In this document: piece by piece, positions 1-8,440 of the stretch
Position numbering within the stretch: position 1 is the first letter of the stretch
Layout: each line of letters starts with the position of its first letter
From: Devosia sp. ZB163
GTDB lineage: Bacteria; Pseudomonadota; Alphaproteobacteria; Rhizobiales; Devosiaceae
Assembly: GCF_028613635.1 (NCBI RefSeq)
Contig: NZ_JAQRMY010000004.1
Coordinates: forward strand, 186,001-250,000
Direction: 5' to 3'
Length of the DNA: 64,000 bases
Made by a program: the position numbers and the translations under genes
Notes under the pieces: generated by a model
What the model saw: only the letters and a program-made list of their open reading frames with translations
Told to the model about the DNA's origin: nothing
The model's database searches: none

Positions 1-891
1 GCCGGCGGGCTCGGAACGTTCCTGCACCATCGGGAGCCGGCCGACATTGCGCACCAGTCGGTCATCCGGTTGAACCGGGACACGCTCTACTCTGGCGTGG
101 TGCTCGACCTCGACGCGGGACCGGCGACGGTGATCCTGCCTGATGCCGGTGATCGGTTCATGTCGCTGCAGGTCATCAACGAAGACCAGTACACGACCGA
201 ACTGCACTACGGCGCCGGCAGCTACCCGCTGAACAAGGACAGCGTCGGCACGCGCTACGCGCTCGCTGCGATCCGCACGCTGGTCGACCCCAACGATCCC
301 GAGGATCTCAAGGCGGTGCACGCGCTGCAGGATGCCATGAGGGTCGAGCAGCCGGGCGGTCCCGGCACCTTCGAAGTGCCGCAGTGGGACCAGGCGAGCC
401 AGGCGGCGACGCGCCAGGCATTGCTGGCACTGGCGGCGCAACTGCCGGACACCAGGGGGATGTTCGGCACCAAGGACGAGGTGGACCCGGTACGACGTCT
501 CGTCGGCGCAGCCTCGGCCTGGGGCGGCAACCCGGAAGAGGGTGCGCTCTACCTCAACGTCGCGCCCGAAAAGAACGACGGGGCGACAACCTACAAGCTG
601 GTCGTGCCCAAGGACGTGCCCGTCAAGGGCTTCTGGTCGGTGAGCCGTTACACCAAGGACGGCTACTACGCGCCCAACGACCTCAATGCGTATTCCATCA
701 ACAACGTGACCGGAAAGAAGGCTGAAGACGGATCGGTGACGATCCATTTCGGCGGCTGTGAAGGCAGCGTGCCGAACTGCCTGCCGATCGATGATGGCTG
801 GAACTACATGGTCCGGCTCTACCGGCCCGATGCCTCCATCCTCGACGGCAGCTGGACATTCCCGCAGGCGGTGCCTGCAGAAGGGCCGTGA
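1..891 (+). CDS. DUF1254/DUF1214 family protein, 5' end cut by the window
   Basis: The frame is open from base 1 through the TGA at 889-891, so the start lies outside the window; a TTG at 70 is only the first start-like codon inside it. The visible N-terminal part (HREP, then VIRLNRDTLYS and VILPDAG) matches the DUF1254 domain, and the C-terminal part (SINN, GGCEG, NCLPI, WNYMVRLYRP, LDGSW) matches DUF1214. Proteins of this family are usually secreted and of unknown function. The next gene starts about 40 bases downstream and repeats the C-terminal motifs, so the two probably form one operon. The family call is firm; the biochemical role is unknown. Confidence 0.85.
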   Translation, partial: AGGLGTFLHHREPADIAHQSVIRLNRDTLYSGVVLDLDAGPATVILPDAGDRFMSLQVINEDQYTTELHYGAGSYPLNKDSVGTRYALAAIRTLVDPNDPEDLKAVHALQDAMRVEQPGGPGTFEVPQWDQASQAATRQALLALAAQLPDTRGMFGTKDEVDPVRRLVGAASAWGGNPEEGALYLNVAPEKNDGATTYKLVVPKDVPVKGFWSVSRYTKDGYYAPNDLNAYSINNVTGKKAEDGSVTIHFGGCEGSVPNCLPIDDGWNYMVRLYRPDASILDGSWTFPQAVPAEGP

Positions 892-929
892 CTGCAATGA
901 CGTGGAGCAAACCTCACAGGGGACGCATC

Positions 930-1487
930 ATGAAGATGACGCTGGGGGCCTTCGGGCTGGCGGCAGTGCTGATAGCAGTCGCGATGGGCCAGGAACTGGG
1001 CGACGATCAGGGCGCGCATGGCAAACACGGGACGGCCGCTCGCACGACCGGGATGGCGCCGTGGGCTTCGGCCGGACAGGGCACGATCACGGCAGCCACC
1101 CTTGTCGGCACGCCGGTCGGCTGGGCCGGTACCCCGGCGCGGTCCGTGCGCTCGTTCGGGATCGTCCCGGATCTGAACGACGGCAAGACCATCCACAGGC
1201 TGCACGTGCCGGCCGACCTGCCGGTGGACGGACTGTGGTCGATCAGCGTCCACGGCGGGCAGGGATTCTTCACGCGGAACGCGTTCGACGCCTATTCGAT
1301 CAACAACATCAACGCCACGAGGAACGCCGACGGGTCGGTCGATATCCAGTTCGGCGGCTGCGACGGCACGGTGCCCAACTGCCTGTCGACGCCGGCCGGC
1401 TGGAACTACACGGTGCGCCTCTACCGGCCGCAGGCCGCAATCCTCGATGGCAGCTGGATATTCCCGGAGGCACAGCCCGCCGGATAA
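930..1487 (+). CDS. short DUF1214 protein with N-terminal membrane or signal segment
   Basis: This 185-residue protein begins at ATG 930, with an AGGGGA ribosome-binding site at 917-922. A GTG at 888, overlapping the upstream stop, would add 14 residues but has no such site. Residues 1-20 form a hydrophobic export or anchor segment. The C-terminal 60 or so residues (SINNINAT, FGGCDGTVPNC, WNYTVRLYRP, ILDGSW) align closely with the end of the preceding DUF1254/DUF1214 gene, so this is a DUF1214-only paralogue without the DUF1254 part. The two probably act together at the cell envelope. Function unknown. Confidence 0.85.
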   Translation: MKMTLGAFGLAAVLIAVAMGQELGDDQGAHGKHGTAARTTGMAPWASAGQGTITAATLVGTPVGWAGTPARSVRSFGIVPDLNDGKTIHRLHVPADLPVDGLWSISVHGGQGFFTRNAFDAYSINNINATRNADGSVDIQFGGCDGTVPNCLSTPAGWNYTVRLYRPQAAILDGSWIFPEAQPAG

Positions 1488-1539
1488 CCCTTCAGGATGG
1501 CTCCTGACCCTTCGTGCGCATGGTCGCGAAGGGAAACTG

Positions 1540-1577
1540 CCCCGGCTTCCCGTCCCGGAAGCCGGGGATTTTGTTTC
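1540..1577. terminator. rho-independent terminator
   Basis: A perfect 11-bp stem (CCCCGGCTTCC at 1540-1550 with its complement at 1557-1567) has a 6-base loop and is followed by a T-rich run. It sits between the DUF1214 gene (+) and the converging small membrane protein gene (-), whose stop codon begins at 1577, and could serve both strands. Confidence 0.85.
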
Positions 1578-1873
1578 TAGTCGCGCACCGGTGGTCGGCA
1601 CAGTGCGAGCAGGATGCCGAAGGTGATGCCGGGCGCAAGCGCGGCGACGAGCGGCTGCAGGTGTTCGGGAAAGAAGGCGGCCCCCAGCGTCCAGGGCAGG
1701 CCAAGCACCAGGAGATACACGCCGGAAAGCGGCGTCGCGGCGCCGAACCAGCCGGTGAGGCCGACCGCGTTCCAGATCAGGGCGGCGGCGTAGAGAGCGC
1801 CGAAGCCGGCGACGACGAGGCGAAACAGCCAGTAGCCCAGCAGAGCCAAATGGGCGGCACCCTGGTCCTCCAC
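1577..1873 (-). CDS. small hydrophobic membrane protein
   Basis: The minus-strand frame encodes about 98 residues from a GTG at 1873. Three hydrophobic stretches (around residues 9-33, 45-66 and 75-92) suggest a small inner-membrane protein ending in CRPPVRD. The frame stays open further upstream to 2053, but that part runs antisense-in-frame through the neighbouring GlsB-type gene and is unlikely to be used. No clear ribosome-binding site precedes the GTG, so the start is uncertain. I do not recognise the family. It lies directly downstream of the stress-type membrane protein gene on the same strand. Confidence 0.55.
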   Translation of the reverse strand: MEDQGAAHLALLGYWLFRLVVAGFGALYAAALIWNAVGLTGWFGAATPLSGVYLLVLGLPWTLGAAFFPEHLQPLVAALAPGITFGILLALCRPPVRD

Positions 1874-1935
1874 CAGGGGAGAGGCCAGGACGGGCGGCTC
1901 ATGCGCCCGGCCTGGGTATTTATCCTTACGGCGCG

Positions 1936-2190
1936 TCAGGTGGCTCGACGGATGACGCGGATGACCAGGAGCAGGATGACTGCGCCGATCACCGCCATGA
2001 TGATGGAACCGATCAGGCCGCCGAAGCTGACCCCGATCATGGGGAGCAGCCAACCGGCCAACAGGCCGCCTACGATGCCGATGACGATGTCGCCAACCAG
2101 GCCGAAGCCCGAGCCCTTGACGATGAGACCGGCAAGCCAGCCGGCCACGCCACCAACGATCAGGATGATCAGGAGAGAACCAAGGTCCAT
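1936..2190 (-). CDS. GlsB/YeaQ/YmgE family stress-response membrane protein
   Basis: This 84-residue protein consists almost entirely of three hydrophobic glycine-rich helices, with the pattern GGVAGWLAG, GDIVIGIVGGLLAG and IGAVILLLVIR typical of the GlsB/YeaQ/YmgE (transglycosylase-associated) family. Members are small inner-membrane proteins often induced in stationary phase or by envelope stress; their molecular role is not settled. Length and all family glycines are as expected. The gene stands alone, upstream of the small hydrophobic protein gene on the same strand. Confidence 0.9.
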   Translation of the reverse strand: MDLGSLLIILIVGGVAGWLAGLIVKGSGFGLVGDIVIGIVGGLLAGWLLPMIGVSFGGLIGSIIMAVIGAVILLLVIRVIRRAT

Positions 2191-2225
2191 TATGAAGCCC
2201 CTCGCAACATAAGCGGCCGGAGCAG

Positions 2226-2253
2226 CATCGTGCGACTCACCCGCCGCACGATG
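2226..2253. promoter_or_regulatory. 9-bp inverted repeat upstream of the GlsB-type gene
   Basis: CATCGTGCG (2226-2234) and its exact complement (2245-2253) flank a 10-base spacer in the gap between the nucleoside hydrolase stop and the GlsB-type start. No T run follows. It may be an operator for the stress gene or a weak terminator for the hydrolase; the sequence alone does not decide. Confidence 0.4.
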
Positions 2254-2294
2254 AAGACTCGCTGCTAAGGGCCCGAACTGTCAATGCTTTGGCA

Positions 2295-3236
2295 TCAGGG
2301 CAGGCGGCTGAGCCGTTCGGTCAGCAGCGCGTAGAAGCCTTCGGCGTCGCCGGAACGCAGGTACATGACGTTCCTGGGCCGGCTGGTGACGCCCCAGTAG
2401 TCGGCAACGGTCATGCCCACGGTGAGCTCGCTGGCGGTCTCGATGACGACGTTGATGTGGCGGCCTTTGAAGAGCTCGGGCTTGAGCATGTAGGCGATGA
2501 CGCAGGGATCGTGCAGCGGGGCGCCGTTGGAGCCGTACTTCTGCAGGTCGAAGCGCTCGGAGAAGCTCAGCATCTGGTACACGGCCTCGCCGGACTTGTT
2601 GCCGAGCGCGCGGATCCTCGCGAGCCGTTCGGGCGTCGACAGGATCATGTGGGTGACGTCGAGCGGCAGCATGGCGATCGGCACGCCCGAGCGCAGCACG
2701 ACATCGGCCGCATCGGGATCGACATAGATGTTGAACTCGGCGGCGGGCGTGATGTTGCCCATCTCGAAATAGCCGCCGCCCATCATCACGATCTCCTCAA
2801 TGCGCGGGATGATGCGCGGCTCCTTGACCATGGCCATGGCGACGTTGGTGAGCGGCCCGAGCGTCGCGAGGGTCACGGTGCCGGACTCGTGCGCCATCAG
2901 CGTGTCGATGATGAAGTCGACGCCGTGCTGCTCCTCGATCTTGAGCTTGGGCAGCGGCAGGTCCGGGCCGTCGAGGCCGGTCTCGCCGTGCACGTGCTCG
3001 GCAGTGACGAGGGTGCGGCGCATGGGGCGCTCGCAGCCGGCATAGACGGCGATGTCCTTGCGGCCGGCGAGCTCGACCACTTTCAGCGCATTGCGGGCGT
3101 TCTGCGCGAGGCTGACGTTGCCGGCGACGGCGACGATGCCGAGGATATCGAAGTCCTGGGGCGAGGCGAGGGCCATCAGGATGGCGACGGCATCGTCCTG
3201 GCCCGGGTCGGTGTCGATAATGATCTTGCGTGCCAT
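2295..3236 (-). CDS. nucleoside hydrolase (IUNH family)
   Basis: The 313-residue protein starts at ATG 3236; an AGGGGCT site lies about 12 bases upstream. The diagnostic calcium-binding motif DTDPGQDD is at residues 8-15, followed by the family blocks VAVAGNVSL, TLGPLTNVA, MMGGG, AEFNIYVDPDAA and LPLDVTH, and the C-terminal HDP motif (PLHDPCVIAYML). It should cleave the N-glycosidic bond of ribonucleosides to give base and ribose in the cytoplasm, a salvage or catabolic step; purine or pyrimidine preference cannot be read from the sequence. Length is normal for the family. Confidence 0.93.
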   Translation of the reverse strand: MARKIIIDTDPGQDDAVAILMALASPQDFDILGIVAVAGNVSLAQNARNALKVVELAGRKDIAVYAGCERPMRRTLVTAEHVHGETGLDGPDLPLPKLKIEEQHGVDFIIDTLMAHESGTVTLATLGPLTNVAMAMVKEPRIIPRIEEIVMMGGGYFEMGNITPAAEFNIYVDPDAADVVLRSGVPIAMLPLDVTHMILSTPERLARIRALGNKSGEAVYQMLSFSERFDLQKYGSNGAPLHDPCVIAYMLKPELFKGRHINVVIETASELTVGMTVADYWGVTSRPRNVMYLRSGDAEGFYALLTERLSRLP

Positions 3237-3444
3237 GGGTTTAGCGCGAGCCCCTGAGAGATTGATTCCGGGGCGCATGTTAGTGGCGGAACGGCACAGC
3301 GCAACCCGGCGTGGAATGGGGGGCGAAGATCGCCCGAAGGGCAATTGTAGGCAAGTTCTCAGCGTTTTTTGTCCTGGCTCTGGAGGGCTCGTGAAGCCGG
3401 CGCTGCTAGTCGTTCCGGGACAACCGATCCGGAAAGGCGCAGAG

Positions 3445-4557
3445 ATGCTGTACGTGGACATTCCCACCAAGTCCGAGTTCGCGGCGCTGAGGGCCGTCAG
3501 GGCCGACATCTGCGTGTCGATCGTTACGCCGACGACGCCGGTGACGGGAGCGACCGGCGCCTCGCGCATCGCCTTCCGCAACGCGATCGCGCAGGTCTGG
3601 CGGCAACTGGAGGGGCGCGACAAGCGCCGCGTCGAGGCGGTGATGTCCCGGCTCGAGGACGTGGCGGGGGACGACGATTTCTGGGCGCATCAGGCGCACA
3701 CGCTGCTGGTGCTCGCGGCGCCGGACCAGCTCCACAGCTTCCGGCTGGCGACGAGCGTGCCCGAGACGCTCGATGTCGCCGACCGGTTCTACCTGAAGCC
3801 GCTGCTCAGGGCGCTGGCATTCCCGCAGGTGGCGCGGGTGCTGGCGCTGTCGGAAGGGGCGGTGCGGCTGATCGACGTCGAGCCGGACCAGCCGGCGCGC
3901 GAGGTGAGTGTCGATGCCTTGCCGCGGGACGGCGCGAGCGCGGTCGGCAAGTCGACGCTCAACGACCGCACCAGCGACGGCCGGGGCGGCGGGCTCGAGG
4001 AGCAGAACGTCCAGCTCGGCAAGTATGTGCGGGCGGTAGTCCGGGCCTTGCGGCCGGTCGTGGCCGGCAGCGACGTGCCGCTGATCCTCGCGTCCACCGG
4101 CCGGCTCGAGTCGATGTTCCGCGAGATGAGCAGCTTCGGCGAGCTCCTGCCCGAGACGATCAAGACATCGCCGGACCGCCTGACGCCGGGACAACTGGCG
4201 GAGGCGGCGCGGCCGGTGCTCGACGCAGCCTACCGGCGCCAGATCGACGATTTCGCCACGCTGTTCCATGAGCGGCGCTCCTCCGGGCGGGCGACTTCGG
4301 ACGTGTCGGATGCGGCGCGAGCGGCCACGCGCGGTGCCGTCGCGGCCATGCTGGTCAATATCGACGACCACATCCCCGGCCTCGTGGACGACGATGGCGG
4401 GGTGACGTTCGCCAAGACGGATGATGCCACGACCTACGGCGTGATCGACGAGATCGCCGGCCGGGCGCTCGACAGCGGCGCCAGGGTGCTCGGCGTCCGG
4501 GCCGCGGACCTGCCGGAGGGCGCGGAACTGGCCGCCGTGCTGCGCTATCCGGTCTAG
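3445..4557 (+). CDS. bacterial eRF1-like (baeRF family) protein
   Basis: The 370-residue protein starts at ATG 3445 after GGAAAGG; the frame is open further upstream through the divergent nucleoside hydrolase but without reason to start there. The segment FWAHQAHTLLVLAAPDQ followed by DRFYLKPLLRAL and VARVLALSEGAVRLIDVEP is characteristic of the bacterial archaeo-eukaryotic release-factor-like (baeRF) proteins, probably family 3 or 11. These are thought to act on stalled ribosomes or tRNA, but no member here has a proven role. A long acidic and alanine-rich C-terminal half follows. It is divergent from the nucleoside hydrolase with a gap of about 200 bases. Confidence 0.75.
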   Translation: MLYVDIPTKSEFAALRAVRADICVSIVTPTTPVTGATGASRIAFRNAIAQVWRQLEGRDKRRVEAVMSRLEDVAGDDDFWAHQAHTLLVLAAPDQLHSFRLATSVPETLDVADRFYLKPLLRALAFPQVARVLALSEGAVRLIDVEPDQPAREVSVDALPRDGASAVGKSTLNDRTSDGRGGGLEEQNVQLGKYVRAVVRALRPVVAGSDVPLILASTGRLESMFREMSSFGELLPETIKTSPDRLTPGQLAEAARPVLDAAYRRQIDDFATLFHERRSSGRATSDVSDAARAATRGAVAAMLVNIDDHIPGLVDDDGGVTFAKTDDATTYGVIDEIAGRALDSGARVLGVRAADLPEGAELAAVLRYPV

Positions 4558-4612
4558 CCGGAACGCGGGGCATCGCATCGGCGTTCTGCATGATCATCGC
4601 ATGGGAGCCAAG

Positions 4613-5854
4613 ATGCGAAACCAGAGGGTCACCGTCCGCCGCAAGGGACTGAACGACGCCATCGCCAAGACCAATTTCGAGCGCGTGCTCGGCAATGCGG
4701 CCCAGATGGCGGTCGTCGGCATCGGCATCGTCGTTGCCTTCGTCGCCGTGCGCGAGGCGCAGGTCGTCCTGGCGCCACTGTTTCTCGCCATCACCGTCGG
4801 GCTGATGTTCGGCCCGGTCGCCGACATGCTGGAGCAGCGCGGGGTGCCCGAACCGCTTTCGGCCGGTGTCCTGGTGCTTGTCTTCCTCGTCGGCATCCTC
4901 GTCGGCGGCGCCTTGTTCTACGGGCCCCTGAGCGAGTGGGCTGCGCGCCTGCCCGTCGTGTGGCAGCGCATACAGGCCGAACTCGCCAACTGGCGGGAGC
5001 CGATTGCGGCGATCGGGGCGTTGCAGGAGCAGGTGAAGGGCGTGCTGGGCGGCGGCGCATCCATGGAAGTGACAGTGCAGGACAGCAGCGCCGTCACCGG
5101 CATCGCCATGCTGGCGCCGGCGATCCTCGCGCAGATCGGCGTGTTCCTCGTCTCGCTCTACTTTTTCCTCGCGACGCGCGACAACATCCGCATCGCGACG
5201 CTCTCGCTCTGCGTCAGCCGGCGGATGCGCTGGCGGACCGCGCATGTGTTCCGCGATGTCGAGCAGAAGGTGTCGAAGTACCTGCTCACCATCTCGCTGG
5301 TGAACCTGGGGGTAGGGGTGGTCGTCACGCTCATGGCCTGGGCGGTCGGCCTGCCGTCGCCGCTGCTGTGGGGCGCAATGGCGGCGGTGCTCAACTACAT
5401 CCCGTTCATCGGGCAGGCCGTCATGGCGCTGGTGCTGTTCCTTGTCGGGCTCGGCACCACCGGCGGGCTGTTCGGCGGGCTGCTGCCGATGGCGCTCTAC
5501 TTCGGCATCAACTTCATCGAGGGCAACTTCGTCACCCCGAACCTGCTGGGTCGGACGATGACGATCAACCCGTTCATGATCTTTCTGGCGCTGACGTTCT
5601 GGATCTGGGCCTGGGGCCCGGTCGGCGGCCTTGTCGCGGTGCCCTCGCTGCTGGTGCTCTACTCGGTGGCGACGCACATCCTGCCGATGACCGCAGTACC
5701 GCCGCGGCGGGTGCGCCGGGCGCTGGAGCAGAAGGCAAACCGGGATGCGGACGCGGCCGAGCCCAAGGCGGCACCGCCATCACCGCCCAAGACCGCGAAG
5801 GAGCCGGCGCGGAAGGGTGCCGCTACCCGTTCCCGGACGGCACCTGCCGGGTGA
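4613..5854 (+). CDS. AI-2E family transporter (PerM/TqsA-like permease)
   Basis: This polytopic membrane protein of 413 residues has the AI-2E transporter pattern: an N-terminal helix pair, a soluble insert around residues 110-160, then five or so helices including the conserved LNYIPFIGQ and NFIEGNFVTPNLLG blocks. ATG 4613 is preferred because GGGAG lies 5 bases upstream; ATG 4601 in the same frame has none. The C-terminus is a charged tail rich in Ala, Pro and Lys. Substrates in this family vary and the name does not establish quorum-signal transport. It lies 55 bases after the baeRF gene on the same strand. Confidence 0.88.
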   Translation: MRNQRVTVRRKGLNDAIAKTNFERVLGNAAQMAVVGIGIVVAFVAVREAQVVLAPLFLAITVGLMFGPVADMLEQRGVPEPLSAGVLVLVFLVGILVGGALFYGPLSEWAARLPVVWQRIQAELANWREPIAAIGALQEQVKGVLGGGASMEVTVQDSSAVTGIAMLAPAILAQIGVFLVSLYFFLATRDNIRIATLSLCVSRRMRWRTAHVFRDVEQKVSKYLLTISLVNLGVGVVVTLMAWAVGLPSPLLWGAMAAVLNYIPFIGQAVMALVLFLVGLGTTGGLFGGLLPMALYFGINFIEGNFVTPNLLGRTMTINPFMIFLALTFWIWAWGPVGGLVAVPSLLVLYSVATHILPMTAVPPRRVRRALEQKANRDADAAEPKAAPPSPPKTAKEPARKGAATRSRTAPAG

Positions 5855-5939
5855 TGGCAATCTGGCCGATTGGACAGCCTTGACGCACCCGTACTCTGGC
5901 CTCACGCTTGACAGATTCCAGACGGGACAGAGGTGACTG

Positions 5940-7793
5940 ATGGCGGGCGAAGTGGCTGCGCATGCGGCCGAAGTGGCGGCGCACGGCGGCATCGACCTGG
6001 TGCAGATCGCCGCGATCCTGGGCGCGGGCGTCATAGCGGTGCCGCTGTTCCGGCGGCTGGGGCTCGGCTCGGTGCTGGGCTATCTTGCGGCGGGGCTGGT
6101 GCTGGGACCGTTTGGCCTCAAGGTGGTCAGCGATCCCCAATCGGTGCTGCACGCGGCCGAACTGGGCGTGGTGCTCTTCCTGTTCATCGTCGGCCTCGAG
6201 ATGGAGCCGGCCAAGCTCTGGGGCCTGCGCAAGGAGATATTCGGACTCGGCGTGCTGCAGGTCGGGCTGTGCGGCGCCGTCCTCACTCTCGCCGGCGTCT
6301 TCCTCCTCGGGCTGACGCCGGCAGTGGCGTTCGTGGCCGGCCTCGGCTTCGTGCTCACCTCGACCGCCATCGTCATGCAGATCCTCGCCGAGCGCGGCGA
6401 GCTGCAAACTCCGGACGGGCAGAAGATCGTCTCTGTGCTGCTGCTCGAAGACCTCGCGATCGTACCGCTGCTGGCGGCGGTGGCGCTCATCTCGCCGGGG
6501 GGCGATGCAGACGTCAGCGCCACGCAGCGCTGGATCAGCGTGGGCGTCGCGGTGGCCTCGATCGTTGCCGTGATCTTCGCGGGGCGCTGGGTGCTGAACC
6601 CGGTGTTCAAGCTGCTCGCAGAATCGAAGGCGCGCGAGGTGATGACCGCGGCGGCGCTGCTAGTGGTGCTGGGCGCGGCGCTGATCATGGAACTGGGCGG
6701 GCTGTCGATGGCCATGGGCGCCTTCATGGCGGGCGTGCTGCTTTCGACCTCGACCTTCCGGCATCAACTCGAGGCAGATGTCGAGCCGTTCCGCGGCCTC
6801 CTCCTGGGGCTGTTCTTCCTCGCGGTCGGCATGGCGCTCGACCTCAGGGTGGTGGCCGCCAACTGGCAGTTCATCGCGCTCGCGGTGCTGACCTACATGC
6901 TGCTCAAGGGCGCGGTGATCTACGGGCTCGCCCGGCTGCTGGGCGGGAGCAACCAGACAGCGCTCGAGCGGGCCGTGCTGATGGCGCAGGGCGGCGAGTT
7001 CGCCTTCGTGCTCTACACCACGGCAACCGCGAGCGGGCTGCTTAGTGGCGAGCTCAGCGCCATCTTCACGGCGACGGTCATCATCTCGATGGCGCTGACG
7101 CCGTTCTCGACGATGCTGCTGAAGTTCCTGCCCAAGCCGGCACGGTCGCTCGAAGGCGTGGAGAAGCCCGAGGGGCTGACCGGCAATGTGCTGATGATCG
7201 GGTTCGGGCGCTTCGGGCAGATCGCCAGCCAGCCGCTCATCGCCAAGGGCCAGCACTCGATCTCGATCATCGACAACGACGTCGAGATGATCGAGGTGGC
7301 GCAGACCTTCGGCTTCAAGATCTACTATGGCGACGGCACGCGGCTCGACATCCTGCGCGCCGCCGGGGCAGGGACGGCCGACCTCGTCCTCGTCTGCGTC
7401 GACAAGAAGGAGGCGGCGACGCGGATCGTGGAGCTGGTGAAGTCGGAGTTTCCGCTGGCCAAGGTCTTCGCCCGCTCGTTCGATCGCGGGCACTCGCTGG
7501 AACTGGTGAAGGCCGGCGTCGACTACCAGCTGCGCGAGCTCTTCGAGTCCTCGCTCGAGTTCGGCGCCGAGACGCTCAGGGCACTGGGTGTCGACACGAT
7601 GGAAGTCGACGAGATCATCGAGAAGGTGCGCGAGAACGACCGCCAGCGCTTCAGCCAGCAGATGGTAGGCGGCATCATGGCCGGCCGCGAACTGCTCATC
7701 GCCAATGCCGAAGACCAGGCGCGCGAAAGCGGCACGGTGGCGGGGCCGTCGGAGCCGATCATCGCGCCCGAGGGCGAGCAGGAGAAGGCTTAG
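5940..7793 (+). CDS. monovalent cation:proton antiporter-2 (CPA2) with TrkA-N domain
   Basis: The 617-residue protein has about 12 membrane helices (residues 20-395), the CPA2 signatures FIVGLEM, LTSTAIVMQIL and AFMAGVLLSTS, and then a cytosolic RCK/TrkA-N domain starting near residue 405, with a Rossmann loop GFGRFGQ and the acidic residue in SIIDND that binds the NAD ribose. This layout is that of KefB/KefC-like potassium efflux or K+/H+ exchangers, with nucleotide-controlled gating. The start at ATG 5940 follows an AGAGGTG site. Ion selectivity cannot be inferred with certainty; kefB is the closest familiar relative. Confidence 0.9.
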   Translation: MAGEVAAHAAEVAAHGGIDLVQIAAILGAGVIAVPLFRRLGLGSVLGYLAAGLVLGPFGLKVVSDPQSVLHAAELGVVLFLFIVGLEMEPAKLWGLRKEIFGLGVLQVGLCGAVLTLAGVFLLGLTPAVAFVAGLGFVLTSTAIVMQILAERGELQTPDGQKIVSVLLLEDLAIVPLLAAVALISPGGDADVSATQRWISVGVAVASIVAVIFAGRWVLNPVFKLLAESKAREVMTAAALLVVLGAALIMELGGLSMAMGAFMAGVLLSTSTFRHQLEADVEPFRGLLLGLFFLAVGMALDLRVVAANWQFIALAVLTYMLLKGAVIYGLARLLGGSNQTALERAVLMAQGGEFAFVLYTTATASGLLSGELSAIFTATVIISMALTPFSTMLLKFLPKPARSLEGVEKPEGLTGNVLMIGFGRFGQIASQPLIAKGQHSISIIDNDVEMIEVAQTFGFKIYYGDGTRLDILRAAGAGTADLVLVCVDKKEAATRIVELVKSEFPLAKVFARSFDRGHSLELVKAGVDYQLRELFESSLEFGAETLRALGVDTMEVDEIIEKVRENDRQRFSQQMVGGIMAGRELLIANAEDQARESGTVAGPSEPIIAPEGEQEKA

Positions 7794-7797
7794 GGGC

Positions 7798-8094
7798 CTA
7801 GTCGTTCCGTGCCAAAGGCGTGGCGGTGAGCTTCACGCCCAGCGCCCGCGCGACACCCAGCAGGGTGCTCAGCTTCGGATCGCCCCGTTCGCTGAGTGCC
7901 TTGTACAGCGCCTCACGCGTCACCCCGGCCTCCCGAGCAATGTCGCTCATGCCGCGGGCCCTGGCCACGACCCCCAGAGCCTGAGCAATGTAGGTGGCGT
8001 TGCCGCTCTCGAAGGCATCGGCCAGCAGCTCGGCCTGGGAGGTCGGGTCGTCAAGGAACTCCGCCGCATCGAACAGTGTGGTTTCGATCGCCAT
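7798..8094 (-). CDS. HI1420-type addiction module antidote (XRE family)
   Basis: The 98-residue protein shows the layout of the HI1420-like antidote family: an N-terminal FDAAEFLDDP, AELLADAFESGNATYIAQALG, and a helix-turn-helix in MSDIAREAGVTREALYKALS. It should bind its own promoter and neutralise a RelE/HigB-type partner. It has its own strong AAGGAGG site inside the end of the upstream toxin frame, and its ATG directly follows the toxin's TGA. The upstream toxin frame is interrupted, so this antidote appears to be orphaned. Two matching palindromes lie upstream of the module. Confidence 0.9.
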   Translation of the reverse strand: MAIETTLFDAAEFLDDPTSQAELLADAFESGNATYIAQALGVVARARGMSDIAREAGVTREALYKALSERGDPKLSTLLGVARALGVKLTATPLARND

Positions 8095-8382
8095 TCAAAC
8101 CTCCTTGGCGAGCTTCCTCGCCCGCTTGATGTCCTTGCTCTGGGTGGACTTGTCGCCACCCGCGAGCAGGACGATCAGCACCTTGCCGCGCTGCACGAAG
8201 TAGACCCGGTAGCCCGGCCCGTAATCGATACGAAGCTCGCCGATTCCGTCGAAGAACTTGGCGTCGCCCAGTAGTCCGGCTTACACGCGGACAATGCGCT
8301 GCGCGATCCGCTTCGCCGCCTGGGCGTCGGCCAGGCCCCGGAGCCAATGCCGAAAGTCCTCGGTCTGGCGAACTTCGATCAT
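8095..8382 (-). pseudogene. RelE/HigB-type (HI1419-like) toxin, interrupted by a stop codon
   Basis: Reading the minus strand from ATG 8382 gives MIEVRQTEDFRHWLRGLAD and continues to VRV, where codon 34 is TAA (bases 8281-8283). The same frame then continues without break through AGLLGDAKFFDGIGELRID, YGPGYRVYFVQ and DKSTQSKDIKRARKLAKEV to a TGA at 8095-8097, for 95 codons in all. The order and sequence match the HI1419-like RelE/ParE-type toxins, where this position is commonly glutamine; CAA to TAA is one base change. The toxin should therefore be truncated to 33 residues and inactive unless the stop is suppressed or is a sequencing error. Confidence 0.8.
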
Positions 8383-8384
8383 GT

Positions 8385-8440
8385 GTGAACCGTAGTTCAC
8401 GCCTCGGGTCGTGTAAAGTGCGGTGTGAACCGCAGTTCAC
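8385..8440. promoter_or_regulatory. twin palindromic operators of the antidote/toxin module
   Basis: Two 16-bp palindromes, GTGAAC-CGTA-GTTCAC (8385-8400) and GTGAAC-CGCA-GTTCAC (8425-8440), lie exactly 40 bases apart just upstream of the toxin start. Spacing of about four helical turns puts both on the same face of the DNA. They are the likely binding sites for the XRE-type antidote and would cover the module's promoter and ribosome-binding site. Confidence 0.75.
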
